In this document: positions 9,822 to 18,548 of the stretch, in pieces
How the letters are laid out: every line of letters starts with the position of its first letter
Position numbering within the stretch: position 1 is the stretch's first letter
DNA from: HGM04593 sp045661205
GTDB taxonomy: Bacteria; Bacteroidota; Bacteroidia; Bacteroidales; Bacteroidaceae
NCBI GenBank assembly: GCA_045661205.1
Contig: JAZRFE010000026.1
Span: 28,207-92,206 of the forward strand
Direction of reading: 5' to 3'
DNA length: 64,000 nucleotides
The notes under the pieces: generated by a model
What the model saw: only the letters and a program-made list of their open reading frames with translations
What the model was told of the DNA's origin: nothing
Database searches by the model: none
Made by a program: the position numbers and the translations under genes

Positions 9822-9894
9822 GTTCATTTTTCCAAAACTTAAGAGCAGATTATGAATTTTATTTAGCTTTACATGCAAATTCTTTAAAAATTAA

Positions 9895-9932
9895 ACCTTT
9901 GAATGTGTTTGGCTTCAAAAACATTCAAAGGT
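9895..9932 (-). terminator. Terminator of the rhomboid pair
   Basis: 12-bp perfect arms (9895-9906 and 9921-9932, ACCTTTGAATGT) with a 14-base loop; on the minus strand it is followed by TTTAATTTTT, 18 bp past the rhomboid stop. Confidence 0.8.
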
Positions 9933-9950
9933 GATAGGCTTGGAATGACG

Positions 9951-10853
9951 CTACTGTTTCGAGGCATCGAAGAGGCGTTTTTTCTCCTCTTCGGTGAGCG
10001 ACGAGTAACCGTTTTTTTTCAGTTTTTCGAGTATGCGGTCGATGTCGGCATTCTGCTCTTTCTTTTGTGCGTTGTAGTCGTAGTCGTCGGAACGTTTCCC
10101 CTTGAAAATGCGCATTTTAGGTTTGCCCGAAAATTTAAACCCACCTTTACCGAAGTTTGCAAAAAAATCAACCACCTTGTTGATGTAGAGGGTGAGGTCG
10201 CGACCTTTGTTCAGATAGTAGGAAAAAGCCCAACCGGCAAAGGCACCGCCTAGATGGGCAAAAGAGCCACCGGCATTGTCGGATGTCACCAGCAACAAGG
10301 ATATCAGCACCATACCCACTGCAAGCGTTGAGAGTTTCACCTCGCCTATGAGCAGGAGGTTCAGTTTGTGGTCGGGCACACGCACTGCCGAGGCCACAAC
10401 AACGGCGAGCACTGCCGCCGAAGCACCTACAAGATGGGCCACAGCATTCATGGAGGTAAACATGGGGAAGATATTGTAGGCCAGCATAAAAAAGAGACCT
10501 CCGACGATACCTCCAAACAGATAGAGTCCCACAAAGTGGCGGGTGGAGAAGAACGACAGGAATATCTTTCCGAACCAATAGAGCATGAGCATGTTCCACA
10601 GAATGTGCGTCAGGCCACCATGCAGAAACATATATGTCACCAACGACCAGGGCTGCTTAATGTAGCTCATGGGTGCCGATGGCAGTTCGAGCCATGTTTT
10701 CAGAAAATAGGAGGGAGAGGTGAAATTGAAGAGTGTTGCCACCACATCGAACAGGGCAAACACTATAAACACACCCACATTTATATATATGAAACGACCG
10801 ACAATGTTTTCGGCCAAATAGCGTTTTTTCAAATCAGAAATTATACGGACCAT
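9951..10853 (-). CDS. Rhomboid-family intramembrane serine protease with C-terminal DUF6576
   Basis: 300 aa with about six membrane helices. The rhomboid nucleophile motif appears as HLVGASAAVLA and the catalytic His as SFAHLGGAFAGW; HGGLTHILWNMLMLYWFG is the conserved loop/TM2 His-Asn region. After the last helix there is a basic cytosolic stretch and then RILEKLKKNGYSSLTEEEKKRLFDAS, matching the DUF6576 tail found on Bacteroidetes rhomboids. Rhomboids cut transmembrane segments within the bilayer; the substrate is unknown. It is the second gene of a two-gene unit, overlapping the upstream rhomboid by 20 bp, so the two are translationally coupled. Confidence 0.9.
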   Translation of the reverse strand: MVRIISDLKKRYLAENIVGRFIYINVGVFIVFALFDVVATLFNFTSPSYFLKTWLELPSAPMSYIKQPWSLVTYMFLHGGLTHILWNMLMLYWFGKIFLSFFSTRHFVGLYLFGGIVGGLFFMLAYNIFPMFTSMNAVAHLVGASAAVLAVVVASAVRVPDHKLNLLLIGEVKLSTLAVGMVLISLLLVTSDNAGGSFAHLGGAFAGWAFSYYLNKGRDLTLYINKVVDFFANFGKGGFKFSGKPKMRIFKGKRSDDYDYNAQKKEQNADIDRILEKLKKNGYSSLTEEEKKRLFDASKQ

Positions 10854-11520
10854 CTATTTTACCTTTTTTACGCCAATAAAGAATCATTACCAAACCAAAA
10901 ATCATTCCTCCCAGGTGGGCAAAGTGTGCAACATTGTCGCCTACATTGTTACTAAGTCCTGTAACAAGTTCCAATGCGCCGAATATCATTACGAAATATT
11001 TTGCCTTTATAGGGAAGGGGAAAGGAATCATGAAGAGACGCTCGTTGGGGAAGGTCATGGCAAAAGCAAGCAGAATGCCATAGACTGCGCCCGAGGCACC
11101 CACCGTTGTCCACATGTTGAGGTACTCAATCATGGGAACAATGACTCCCTGACCCATATTCACCTGAGTGTATTGTGCAAGGTTCACCGAAAAATAGATG
11201 TACTGCACAGCCTCTTGCACAAGACCGGCCCCGATGCCTGTCGCGAGGTAGAAAAGCAAAAATCGCGAAGAGCCCCACACGCGTTCGAGTATGCTGCCGA
11301 ACATCCACACCGCATACATATTAAAAAGAATATGTGTGAAACTACCATGCATAAACATATATGTCACCAACTGATAGGGGTTGAAGTCGGGTGCAAGGAA
11401 AAGATGCAGACCCAACAAATTGTTAAGGTCGATGCCCGACCTCTCGAATGCCAACAATGCCAAAAACATCAACACATTGATGGCTATAAGATTTTTAGTT
11501 ACTACCGGAATCTCTCTCAT
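10834..11520 (-). CDS. Rhomboid-family intramembrane serine protease
   Basis: 228 aa, a compact six-helix rhomboid core. Motifs are HGSFTHILFNMYAVWMFG (TM2), VGASGAVYGILLAFA (nucleophile Ser in GxSG) and VAHFAHLGGMIFGLV (catalytic His), all intact. It is the first gene of the pair, starts with MREIPVVTKNLIAINVLM, and overlaps the second rhomboid at its 3' end. The GASGA motif is closer to the textbook GxSG than the GASAA of its neighbour. Function beyond intramembrane proteolysis cannot be read from sequence. Confidence 0.92.
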   Translation of the reverse strand: MREIPVVTKNLIAINVLMFLALLAFERSGIDLNNLLGLHLFLAPDFNPYQLVTYMFMHGSFTHILFNMYAVWMFGSILERVWGSSRFLLFYLATGIGAGLVQEAVQYIYFSVNLAQYTQVNMGQGVIVPMIEYLNMWTTVGASGAVYGILLAFAMTFPNERLFMIPFPFPIKAKYFVMIFGALELVTGLSNNVGDNVAHFAHLGGMIFGLVMILYWRKKGKIDGPYNF

Positions 11521-11630
11521 AAAAATTCATTAAAGACCGCGCAAAGGTAGCCAAAATCCATTGCAATACCTTTATACAGGGGCTCTATTTATCAGTTTTT
11601 CTAAAAAAAACACATTTTTTTCATCTTTTA

Positions 11631-11662
11631 TTTGTTTTGTGTTGTTCTCTATAATATATTTG
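11631..11662 (+). promoter_or_regulatory. Promoter of the HU gene
   Basis: -33 TTTG at 11631-11634, 20-bp spacer, -7 TATATTTG at 11655-11662: an almost ideal Bacteroidetes promoter, 42 bp before the ATG. Confidence 0.85.
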
Positions 11663-11704
11663 CGCTCACAATATTTCATACAACTACCATAAAAACATTG
11701 AATT

Positions 11705-11977
11705 ATGAACAAAACAGAACTTGTAAACGCTATCGCCGAAAAAGCTGAAATCAGCAAGGCTGATGCAAAAAAAGCAGTAGATGCTTTCGTAAGCACAGTG
11801 ACAGATGCTCTCAAAGAGGGTGATAAAATTGCTCTTGTAGGCTTCGGTACATTCTCAGTTTCACAGAAAGCTGCTCGTAAGGGTGTTAACCCCGCGACAG
11901 GTGCAACTATTGAGATTGCTGCAAAGAACGTGGCTAAATTCAAGCCCGGTGCAGAGCTTGCCGATGCTGTAAAATAA
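11705..11977 (+). CDS. hup: HU-family DNA-binding protein
   Basis: 90 aa, the usual HU length. It begins MNKTELVNAIAEKAEISKADA, has the helix-strand core DALKEGDKIALVGFGTFSV and the DNA-binding arm region KGVNPATGATIEIAAKNVAKFKPG. It dimerises and bends DNA in the nucleoid. It is monocistronic, with a near-consensus promoter and a strong terminator, which suits a highly expressed gene. Confidence 0.95.
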   Translation: MNKTELVNAIAEKAEISKADAKKAVDAFVSTVTDALKEGDKIALVGFGTFSVSQKAARKGVNPATGATIEIAAKNVAKFKPGAELADAVK

Positions 11978-11990
11978 TCATCCCTACAGC

Positions 11991-12031
11991 AAATAAAGAA
12001 CGCCGCCTCAAAAAGGTGGCGTTCTTTATTT
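11991..12031 (+). terminator. HU terminator
   Basis: 14-bp stem (11991-12004 with 12018-12031, arm AAATAAAGAACGCC) extended inward by G-U, C-G, C-G pairs; starts 14 bp after the stop and ends in TTTATTTT. Confidence 0.9.
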
Positions 12032-12110
12032 TATATAAGCATGAGGCTCTTTACGAAGATTTTCAGAGAAAAAAGAGTCGTTTCCGGACAAAAGAAGCCA
12101 CCTTAATATA

Positions 12111-12252
12111 AGATAGGATTCGCCTTGGGATAAAAAATAAACAAGTTTATTCTCCGCTCGGCTTGCATTATCTTTAAATAAGATAGGCGGCACCTCGGCA
12201 ATAAAAAAAAGCGAGCTTTTTTTGTATTGCGCTCGGCTTGCACTATCTTTGC
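12111..12252 (+). repeat. Two tandem 70-bp hairpin/promoter units before argS
   Basis: Unit 1 (12111-12176) and unit 2 (12181-12252) share the same layout at a 70-bp period: AGATAGG, then an A-rich hairpin, then a GCTCGGCTTGCA block, then TATCTTT. The first and last bases of each unit are inverted (AGATAG against CTATCT). The hairpin core differs: ATAAACAAGTTTAT in unit 1, AAAAGCGAGCTTTT in unit 2. Only unit 2 keeps a good promoter (TTTG and TATCTTTG); unit 1 has TTTA and TATCTTTA at the same positions. A related element lies before ychF at 36196-36310. Confidence 0.75.
12221..12251 (+). promoter_or_regulatory. argS promoter within repeat unit 2
   Basis: -33 TTTG at 12221-12224, 19-bp spacer containing TATTGCGCTCGG, -7 TATCTTTG at 12244-12251. 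The leader to the argS ATG is about 55 bases. Confidence 0.85.
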
Positions 12253-12311
12253 AGTTGGGTTGCAAAAAGCATACGCAACCGACAATAAAGAAAAACAAAA
12301 CACATTATAAT

Positions 12312-14105
12312 ATGAACTTAGAAAGTATACTCATTGAGAGCATTGCCGACGCAATAAACGCGCTTTACGGTCAGCAGGTTACAGCAGAGAAAATCCAGTT
12401 GCAAAAGACACGCAAGGAGTTCGAAGGAGATTTTACACTTGTAGTATTCCCCTTCCTGGCTCTCTCGCGCAAGAAACCCGAGGAGACAGCTGCCGAAATT
12501 GGAGATTATCTGACAAAGAACCAGCCTTTGATTGCATCGTACAACGTAATCAAGGGATTCCTTAACGTAAACATTGACTCGAACTATTGGATAGAGCTGT
12601 TGCAGAAGATTGAGACAACAGAGAAATGGGGTATAACTCCCGTTACCGAAAACTCTCCGCTGGTGATGGTGGAGTACTCTTCGCCCAACACCAACAAGCC
12701 CCTGCACTTGGGACACATCCGCAACAACCTTTTGGGTTATGCACTCTCCAACATCATCGAGGCAAACGGTAACCGCGTAGTTAAGACTAACATTGTGAAC
12801 GACCGAGGCATACACATCTGTAAATCGATGCTTGCATGGCAGAAGTGGGGCAACGGCGAGACTCCCGCGAGCAGTGGCAAGAAGGGCGACCACCTTATCG
12901 GCGACTACTACGTGGCATTCGACAAGCACTACAAGGCCGAGATTAGCGAGGCTATGGAGAAGGGCATGTCGAAAGAGGAGGCCGAGGCTTCATCGCCTCT
13001 GATGGCAGAGGCTCGCGAAATGCTCGTGAAATGGGAGCAGGGCGACGAAGAGGTGCGCAACCTGTGGAAGATGATGAACGGCTGGGTGTACGAGGGTTTC
13101 GACGAGACCTACCGCATGCTAGGCGTGAACTTCGACAAGATATATTATGAATCGGATACCTACCTCGTGGGTAAAGAGACTGTTCTCGGCGGATTGGAGA
13201 AGGGCATATTCTACCGTCGCGAGGATGAGTCGGTGTGGGCCGACCTCACAAACGAGGGGCTCGACGAGAAACTGTTGCTGCGTAGCGACGGCACATCGGT
13301 GTACATGACACAGGATATAGGTACTGCACAGCTCCGCTTCCGCGACTTCCCCATCGACAAGATGGTGTACGTGGTGGGTAACGAGCAGAACTACCACTTC
13401 CAGGTGTTGTCGCTGTTGCTCGACAAACTGGGATTCTCATGGGGTAAAGGACTTGTGCACTTCTCTTACGGAATGGTGGAGCTTCCCGAGGGTAAGATGA
13501 AGAGCCGCGAAGGTACAGTTGTAGACGCTGACGACCTGATGCAGGAGATGTTCGACACAGCACGCGAGACATCGGCCGAGCTTGGCGGCAAGCTGAACGA
13601 CCTGACACCCGAAGAGGCCGAGAACACAATACGCACCATTGGATTGGGAGCACTGAAATACTTCATGCTGAAGGTGGATGCTCGCAAGAACATGCTTTTC
13701 AACCCCAAAGAGTCCATCGACTTCAACGGAAACACAGGCCCCTTCATACAGTACACTTACGCACGCACACGCTCTATCGAGCGCAAGGCTGCCGAGAGTG
13801 GCATCAACATTGCCGAAGCTGCGGCACCCGCAACCATCAGTGCCAAAGAGCGTTCAATCATACGCATGCTTTATGACTTCCCCGCAGTGGTACGTCAGGC
13901 AGGAACAGACTACTCTCCCTCGGGCATTGCCAACTATGCCTACGAGCTTGCCAAAGAGTACAACCAGTTCTACCACGACTTCAGCATCTTGCGCGAGGAG
14001 GATACCACAATCAAGGCTTTCCGCATACTGCTGACACGCAACGTAGGAAAGGTTATCAAGACCGCTATGAACCTTTTGGGAATTGATGTTCCCGAGAGAA
14101 TGTAA
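12312..14105 (+). CDS. argS: Arginyl-tRNA synthetase
   Basis: 597 aa, class Ia synthetase charging tRNA-Arg. The start at 12312 (MNLESILIESIADAINALYG) is chosen because the in-frame ATG at 12222 lies inside the promoter. It has the N-terminal additional domain typical of ArgRS, YSSPNTNKPLHLGHIRNN with the HIGH-type HLGH signature near 130, and VELPEGKMKSREGTVV as the KMSKS-type loop. The C-terminal anticodon-binding domain ends NLLGIDVPERM, a standard ArgRS end. It is followed after 3 bp by the RNase H gene, so both and probably the two LtaS-like genes share transcripts. Confidence 0.97.
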   Translation: MNLESILIESIADAINALYGQQVTAEKIQLQKTRKEFEGDFTLVVFPFLALSRKKPEETAAEIGDYLTKNQPLIASYNVIKGFLNVNIDSNYWIELLQKIETTEKWGITPVTENSPLVMVEYSSPNTNKPLHLGHIRNNLLGYALSNIIEANGNRVVKTNIVNDRGIHICKSMLAWQKWGNGETPASSGKKGDHLIGDYYVAFDKHYKAEISEAMEKGMSKEEAEASSPLMAEAREMLVKWEQGDEEVRNLWKMMNGWVYEGFDETYRMLGVNFDKIYYESDTYLVGKETVLGGLEKGIFYRREDESVWADLTNEGLDEKLLLRSDGTSVYMTQDIGTAQLRFRDFPIDKMVYVVGNEQNYHFQVLSLLLDKLGFSWGKGLVHFSYGMVELPEGKMKSREGTVVDADDLMQEMFDTARETSAELGGKLNDLTPEEAENTIRTIGLGALKYFMLKVDARKNMLFNPKESIDFNGNTGPFIQYTYARTRSIERKAAESGINIAEAAAPATISAKERSIIRMLYDFPAVVRQAGTDYSPSGIANYAYELAKEYNQFYHDFSILREEDTTIKAFRILLTRNVGKVIKTAMNLLGIDVPERM

Positions 14106-14108
14106 TAT

Positions 14109-14729
14109 ATGGGCAAAAAACGCTATTATGTTGTCTGGAAAGGACTCGCTCCCGGTGTCTACGACACTTGGGACGAGTGCCAGGCGCAGATAAACGGAGT
14201 GAAGCAGGCGCTCTATAAATCTTTCGCCACGCTTGACGAGGCTCAGCATGCCTATTCGGAATCGCCTTATAAATATATCTATGGCGAGAAAAAGGAGGAA
14301 AAAGCGGCAACTGCAATACCAACGACAGTCCACCGCAATGCCATCGCCGTAGATGCCGCATGCAGTGGCAACCCCGGAATGATGGAATATAGAGGTGTAT
14401 ACCTTGCCACCGGCGAAGAGATATTTCACTTCGGCCCCATCATGGGCACCAACAACATTGGCGAATTTCTTGCCATAGTGCATGGGTTGGCACTACTCGA
14501 AAAACAGAACAGCCCTATACCCATATACTCGGACAGCCGCAATGCCCTGCTGTGGATAAAGCAAAAAAAGTGCAAGACCAAACTTGAACAGAGCAACGCG
14601 ACAAGCGAGGTTTTTGACATGATAGAGCGAGCCGAAAAGTGGTTGCACACCCATACATACAAAAACCAACTGATAAAATGGGAGACCGCAGAGTGGGGCG
14701 AGATTCCCGCCGACTTCGGACGAAAATAA
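14109..14729 (+). CDS. RNase H with N-terminal viroplasmin-like domain
   Basis: 206 aa. Residues 1-45 (KKRYYVVWKGLAPGVYDTW...) form the caulimovirus viroplasmin-type RNA:DNA hybrid-binding domain found in eukaryotic-style RNase H1. A charged linker follows. From about 75 the catalytic domain shows VDAACSGNPGMMEYRG (first Asp), NNIGEFLAIVHGL (Glu) and IYSDSRNALLWI (Asp), so three of the carboxylates of the DEDD set are visible. It removes RNA from RNA:DNA hybrids in the cytoplasm. Confidence 0.9.
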   Translation: MGKKRYYVVWKGLAPGVYDTWDECQAQINGVKQALYKSFATLDEAQHAYSESPYKYIYGEKKEEKAATAIPTTVHRNAIAVDAACSGNPGMMEYRGVYLATGEEIFHFGPIMGTNNIGEFLAIVHGLALLEKQNSPIPIYSDSRNALLWIKQKKCKTKLEQSNATSEVFDMIERAEKWLHTHTYKNQLIKWETAEWGEIPADFGRK

Positions 14730-14762
14730 CACACACTCAGCCAATAGAAAATATCTTATACA

Positions 14763-16583
14763 ATGAAAGAGCGACTGAAATTCATCATACGATACTATGT
14801 GACTCCTATATTGATGTTCGTACCGTTGAGGTTGCTTTTCCTCGCCCTGAATGCCGAAAAGAGCTACACCGCGAGCGACTATCTTGACGTAGTGCTAAAC
14901 GGACTGAAGCTGGACATTGCCATTGCAGGATATATCACCGCTGTGCCACTGTTGCTGTGCATCGTGAGCCTGTTCGTGAAACTCCCACTAAAGAAGATAC
15001 TGTTGCCGTACAACCTGCTGATAGCTTTGGCAACGGCACTTGCTTTCATTGCCGATGCAAGCCTTTACCCCTTTTGGGGATTCAAACTCGACGGCACATT
15101 CCTTCAATACCTCGACTCACCCGAGAATGCCATTGCCAGCGTGACGACAGGCTATCTGCTTGTACGATTCGCAGTGCTCGTTGCACTGACAACCCTTTTT
15201 ACCCTGATACTGCACCGCATAACTCCCGAAAAATTCGACAAGGCCGGCAAAAAGGCATTGTCGCTCGTGCTGTTCGTGTTTGTCGGAGGATTGATATTCC
15301 TGGGCATACGCGGCGGATTGAAGGAATCGACCAACAATGTGGGACAGGCATATTACAGCGACGACCTGTTCCTTAACCACTCGGCAGTGAACCCTATATT
15401 CAGTTTCATCTATTCGATGGGCAAGATAAAGGACTTTGGCGAAACATATAATTTCTACGGTGAGGAGGAGCGCAGTGCTCTTTTCGACAGCCTCTACACC
15501 ACCGACAATGCCATAAGCGACACACTGCTCAAAAGCACACGCCCCAACATCATCACCATCATTCTCGAAGGCATGGGAGCTGTGTTTGTAGAGGAACTTG
15601 GCGGTGAAAAAGGTATAGCAAAAAACATGTCGCGACTGAGTGACGAGGGAGTGCTTTTCACCAACTGCTACGCCAACAGCTACCGCACCGACCGAGGTCT
15701 TGTGTGCCTGTTAAGCGGCTACCCCTCGTTCCCGCAAATATCGGTAATGAAAACCCCTGTAAAGAGCCAGGGTCTACCGGGAATAGCTAACTCGCTGTCG
15801 AAGGTCGGATACCGCAACACATTCCTCTATGGCGGAGACATCAACTTCACCAACATGAAGAGCTATATATTCTCGGGAGGTTACAGCAGTGCCATTGCCG
15901 ACACCGATTTCCCGGGAGAGGCAAAAAAACATCAATGGGGTGTGAACGACGATATTGCTTTCGACACGCTCGCACAGATGGTGGCCCGTCAGCCCAAAGA
16001 TAAGAACTGGCACATCACCTACCTGACACTGAGCAGCCACGAGCCCTGGATAGTGCCCTACAACGGCATTCCCGATAATGAGATTGCCAACGCTTTTGCC
16101 TACACCGACTCGTGTCTGGGAGCATTTGTCGAGAAGATGAAGAAGAGCGAGGAGTGGGAGAACCTGCTCATCGTGTGCATTCCCGACCACACAGTTTCGT
16201 GCTACCCGCGCAACGCCGACCGCACCGACCGAGCAATGACCCACATACCACTACTGATGCTCGGAGGCGCAGTGAAAGAGCCTAAACGCATTGAAACACT
16301 GTGCAACCAGACTGACCTTGCAGCAACCCTGCTGGCACAGTTGCAACTACCCACCGACGATTATAAGTTCAGCCGCAACATACTGAGCCCTGCATATAAA
16401 TATCCGTTTGCCTACCACACATTCAACAACGGCATACAATATATCGACTCCACAGGCTTCTCGGTATTCGACCTTAATGCGGGAACAACACTGAAAGAGG
16501 AGCCTAAAGACAGTACACAAAGCCGTTTGAAGAGGGCAAAAGCTATCTTGCAGAGCACTTACGACGATTATAAAAAACGATGA
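14763..16583 (+). CDS. LtaS-like membrane protein with sulfatase-fold domain (first of a pair)
   Basis: 606 aa. Five predicted N-terminal helices (about 10-185) are followed by a periplasmic alkaline-phosphatase/sulfatase-fold domain starting near 260 (RPNIITIILEGMG, metal-binding Glu). ANSYRTDRGLVCLLSGYPS holds the nucleophile position, a Thr in YRTDRG, as in LtaS. YLTLSSHEPW and VCIPDHTVS supply further metal ligands (His, Asp-His). The family moves phosphoglycerol or phosphoethanolamine groups onto lipids or glycans. In a Gram-negative with no lipoteichoic acid the acceptor may be lipid A, a capsule or a periplasmic glycan, which is inference. Its stop overlaps the next start (ATGA). Confidence 0.85.
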   Translation: MKERLKFIIRYYVTPILMFVPLRLLFLALNAEKSYTASDYLDVVLNGLKLDIAIAGYITAVPLLLCIVSLFVKLPLKKILLPYNLLIALATALAFIADASLYPFWGFKLDGTFLQYLDSPENAIASVTTGYLLVRFAVLVALTTLFTLILHRITPEKFDKAGKKALSLVLFVFVGGLIFLGIRGGLKESTNNVGQAYYSDDLFLNHSAVNPIFSFIYSMGKIKDFGETYNFYGEEERSALFDSLYTTDNAISDTLLKSTRPNIITIILEGMGAVFVEELGGEKGIAKNMSRLSDEGVLFTNCYANSYRTDRGLVCLLSGYPSFPQISVMKTPVKSQGLPGIANSLSKVGYRNTFLYGGDINFTNMKSYIFSGGYSSAIADTDFPGEAKKHQWGVNDDIAFDTLAQMVARQPKDKNWHITYLTLSSHEPWIVPYNGIPDNEIANAFAYTDSCLGAFVEKMKKSEEWENLLIVCIPDHTVSCYPRNADRTDRAMTHIPLLMLGGAVKEPKRIETLCNQTDLAATLLAQLQLPTDDYKFSRNILSPAYKYPFAYHTFNNGIQYIDSTGFSVFDLNAGTTLKEEPKDSTQSRLKRAKAILQSTYDDYKKR

Positions 16584-18532
16584 ACATGCACAAGGAGAAA
16601 GAGACCAAACTGCCTGTTGCGCTTGTGTGCAACATAGCACTTGCATATATAATACTGATGCTGTGCCGAGTGATATTTCTAGCCGTAAACAGCGACCTGT
16701 ATGCCGACAGTCTCGCAACCAACAGCATTGGAGAGCTGCTGCGCGGCTCATTGCTATTTGACACAGCAGCCGTATGCTACCTGAATATACCTTATATTCT
16801 GGCACTGCTGTTGCCGTTGCACTTGAAAGAGGGCGCATTCACGCAGAAACTCACACACATTCTCTACACAGTGGGCGTTGCCGTAGGAGTTATAGCCAAC
16901 CTTGCAGACAGCGTTTACGTGCCCTTTACGGGACGTCGCAGCACATGGTCGGTGTTCAGCGAATTCTCCAACGAGGGCAACATTGCACAAATCATAGGCG
17001 TGGAGTTGATAAACCATTGGTATCTCACCATAGGAGGAGCGTTAATAATATGTGCCGCCTACAAGCTCTACCGCCCCGCCAAAAGATACCAAAAGGGAGA
17101 GACCAAAAGCTATTATATCACCCGCATAGCAATGCTGCTGATAGCAGCACCGTTGCTTGTCATTGGTATGCGTGGAGGTGTAGGCAAACATGTGCGCCCT
17201 ATAACCATAAGTAATGCCAACCAATATGTGAACAGCCCCAACGAGGCTGCCATAGTGCTGAACACACCCTTCTCTATGATACGCACCATAAGCAAAAGCC
17301 CTTTCAGAGAGGTAAAATTCTACTCACAGGAGGAGCTTGAGAGCATCTACTCGCCCATGCACACCCCTGCAAGCGACAGCGCATTTATAGAGAAGAATGT
17401 GGTGGTGTTCATCCTTGAGAGCTTCGGCAAAGACTATATAGGTGCTTTCAACCCCGAACGCACCACCCCATCGCTGACACCCTTCCTCGACTCGCTGATT
17501 ACCGAGAGCCGCACCTATGCCTATTCCTATGGCAACGGCCGCAAGAGCATCGACGGAATGCCCTCGGTGCTGTCGAGCATCCCCATGTTTGTGGAGCCGT
17601 TCTTTGTAACACCCGCATCGCTCAACCGCGTAAGCGGCATTGCCGGAGAACTTGCCAAAAAGGGGTATAACACAGCATTCTTTCATGGCGCCCCCAACGG
17701 CTCGATGGGTTTCCAGGCATTTGCACGCACCACAGGCTACCAAAGATATTACGGGCTCGACGAGTTCAACACCGCAAAGAAAGATAGCGACAAGGAGTAT
17801 TTCGACGGCACATGGGCCATTTGGGACGAGCCCTTCTTTGAATATTTCGCCGAGACTATGGAGAGCATAGAGGAGCCTTTTGTAACGACAATGTTCAGCG
17901 CATCGTCCCACCACCCCTTCCGCATCCCCGAGGAGTACGTGGCTACCATCCCCGAGGGCGAGCTACCCATACACAAATGCGTGACTTACAGCGACAAAGC
18001 ACTGCGCACATTCTTCGAGAAAGCAAAAAAAAGCGAGTGGTTCAAGAACACACTCTTCGTGATAACCGCCGACCATGCAAACCAGACCAACGAAGAACGC
18101 TACAAGAATGCGTCGGGAATGTTTGAAGTGCCGGTGATATTCTACTCGCCCGACAAGAGCGAGCCATTTGCACCGGGCATCGACAGCTGCACAATAGCAC
18201 AGCAGATAGACATCATGCCCACAGTGTTGCAGAGCCTCAACTACGACAAGGAGTTTGTGGCATTCGGTAAAAACCTTGTGACAACACCCGCCGAGAAGAG
18301 CTTTGCCGTAAACTACAACAATAATATCTATCAATACTACAAGGGTGCACACATGCTGCAATTCGATGGAAACGCCGCAAAAGCACTCTACAATGTGAGA
18401 GAGGATAAACTTTTAAAGGAAAACCTTGTTGAGAAACTGCCTGCGACTGCACAGCAGATGGAGAAAGAGCTGAAAGCCATCATACAGCAGTATATGCAAC
18501 GCATGCTCAACGACAAGTTGGTAACCGAATAG
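16580..18532 (+). CDS. LtaS-like membrane protein with sulfatase-fold domain (second of a pair)
   Basis: 650 aa, same plan as its neighbour: N-terminal helices to about 210, then a sulfatase-fold domain beginning KNVVVFILESFGKDYIGAF. Here the nucleophile position is a Ser in GRKSIDGMPSVLSSIP rather than a Thr. FSASSHHPFRIP and FVITADHANQT give the other metal ligands. It is translationally coupled to the upstream gene through a 4-bp ATGA overlap, so the pair probably acts on the same envelope material. Donor and acceptor are unknown. Confidence 0.85.
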   Translation: MNMHKEKETKLPVALVCNIALAYIILMLCRVIFLAVNSDLYADSLATNSIGELLRGSLLFDTAAVCYLNIPYILALLLPLHLKEGAFTQKLTHILYTVGVAVGVIANLADSVYVPFTGRRSTWSVFSEFSNEGNIAQIIGVELINHWYLTIGGALIICAAYKLYRPAKRYQKGETKSYYITRIAMLLIAAPLLVIGMRGGVGKHVRPITISNANQYVNSPNEAAIVLNTPFSMIRTISKSPFREVKFYSQEELESIYSPMHTPASDSAFIEKNVVVFILESFGKDYIGAFNPERTTPSLTPFLDSLITESRTYAYSYGNGRKSIDGMPSVLSSIPMFVEPFFVTPASLNRVSGIAGELAKKGYNTAFFHGAPNGSMGFQAFARTTGYQRYYGLDEFNTAKKDSDKEYFDGTWAIWDEPFFEYFAETMESIEEPFVTTMFSASSHHPFRIPEEYVATIPEGELPIHKCVTYSDKALRTFFEKAKKSEWFKNTLFVITADHANQTNEERYKNASGMFEVPVIFYSPDKSEPFAPGIDSCTIAQQIDIMPTVLQSLNYDKEFVAFGKNLVTTPAEKSFAVNYNNNIYQYYKGAHMLQFDGNAAKALYNVREDKLLKENLVEKLPATAQQMEKELKAIIQQYMQRMLNDKLVTE

Positions 18533-18548
18533 AAAAACGAAACATAAT

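Noticed and set aside
12026..12303. Minus-strand frames across the argS leader
   Set aside because: They read through the HU terminator and the hairpin/promoter repeats and have no motif.
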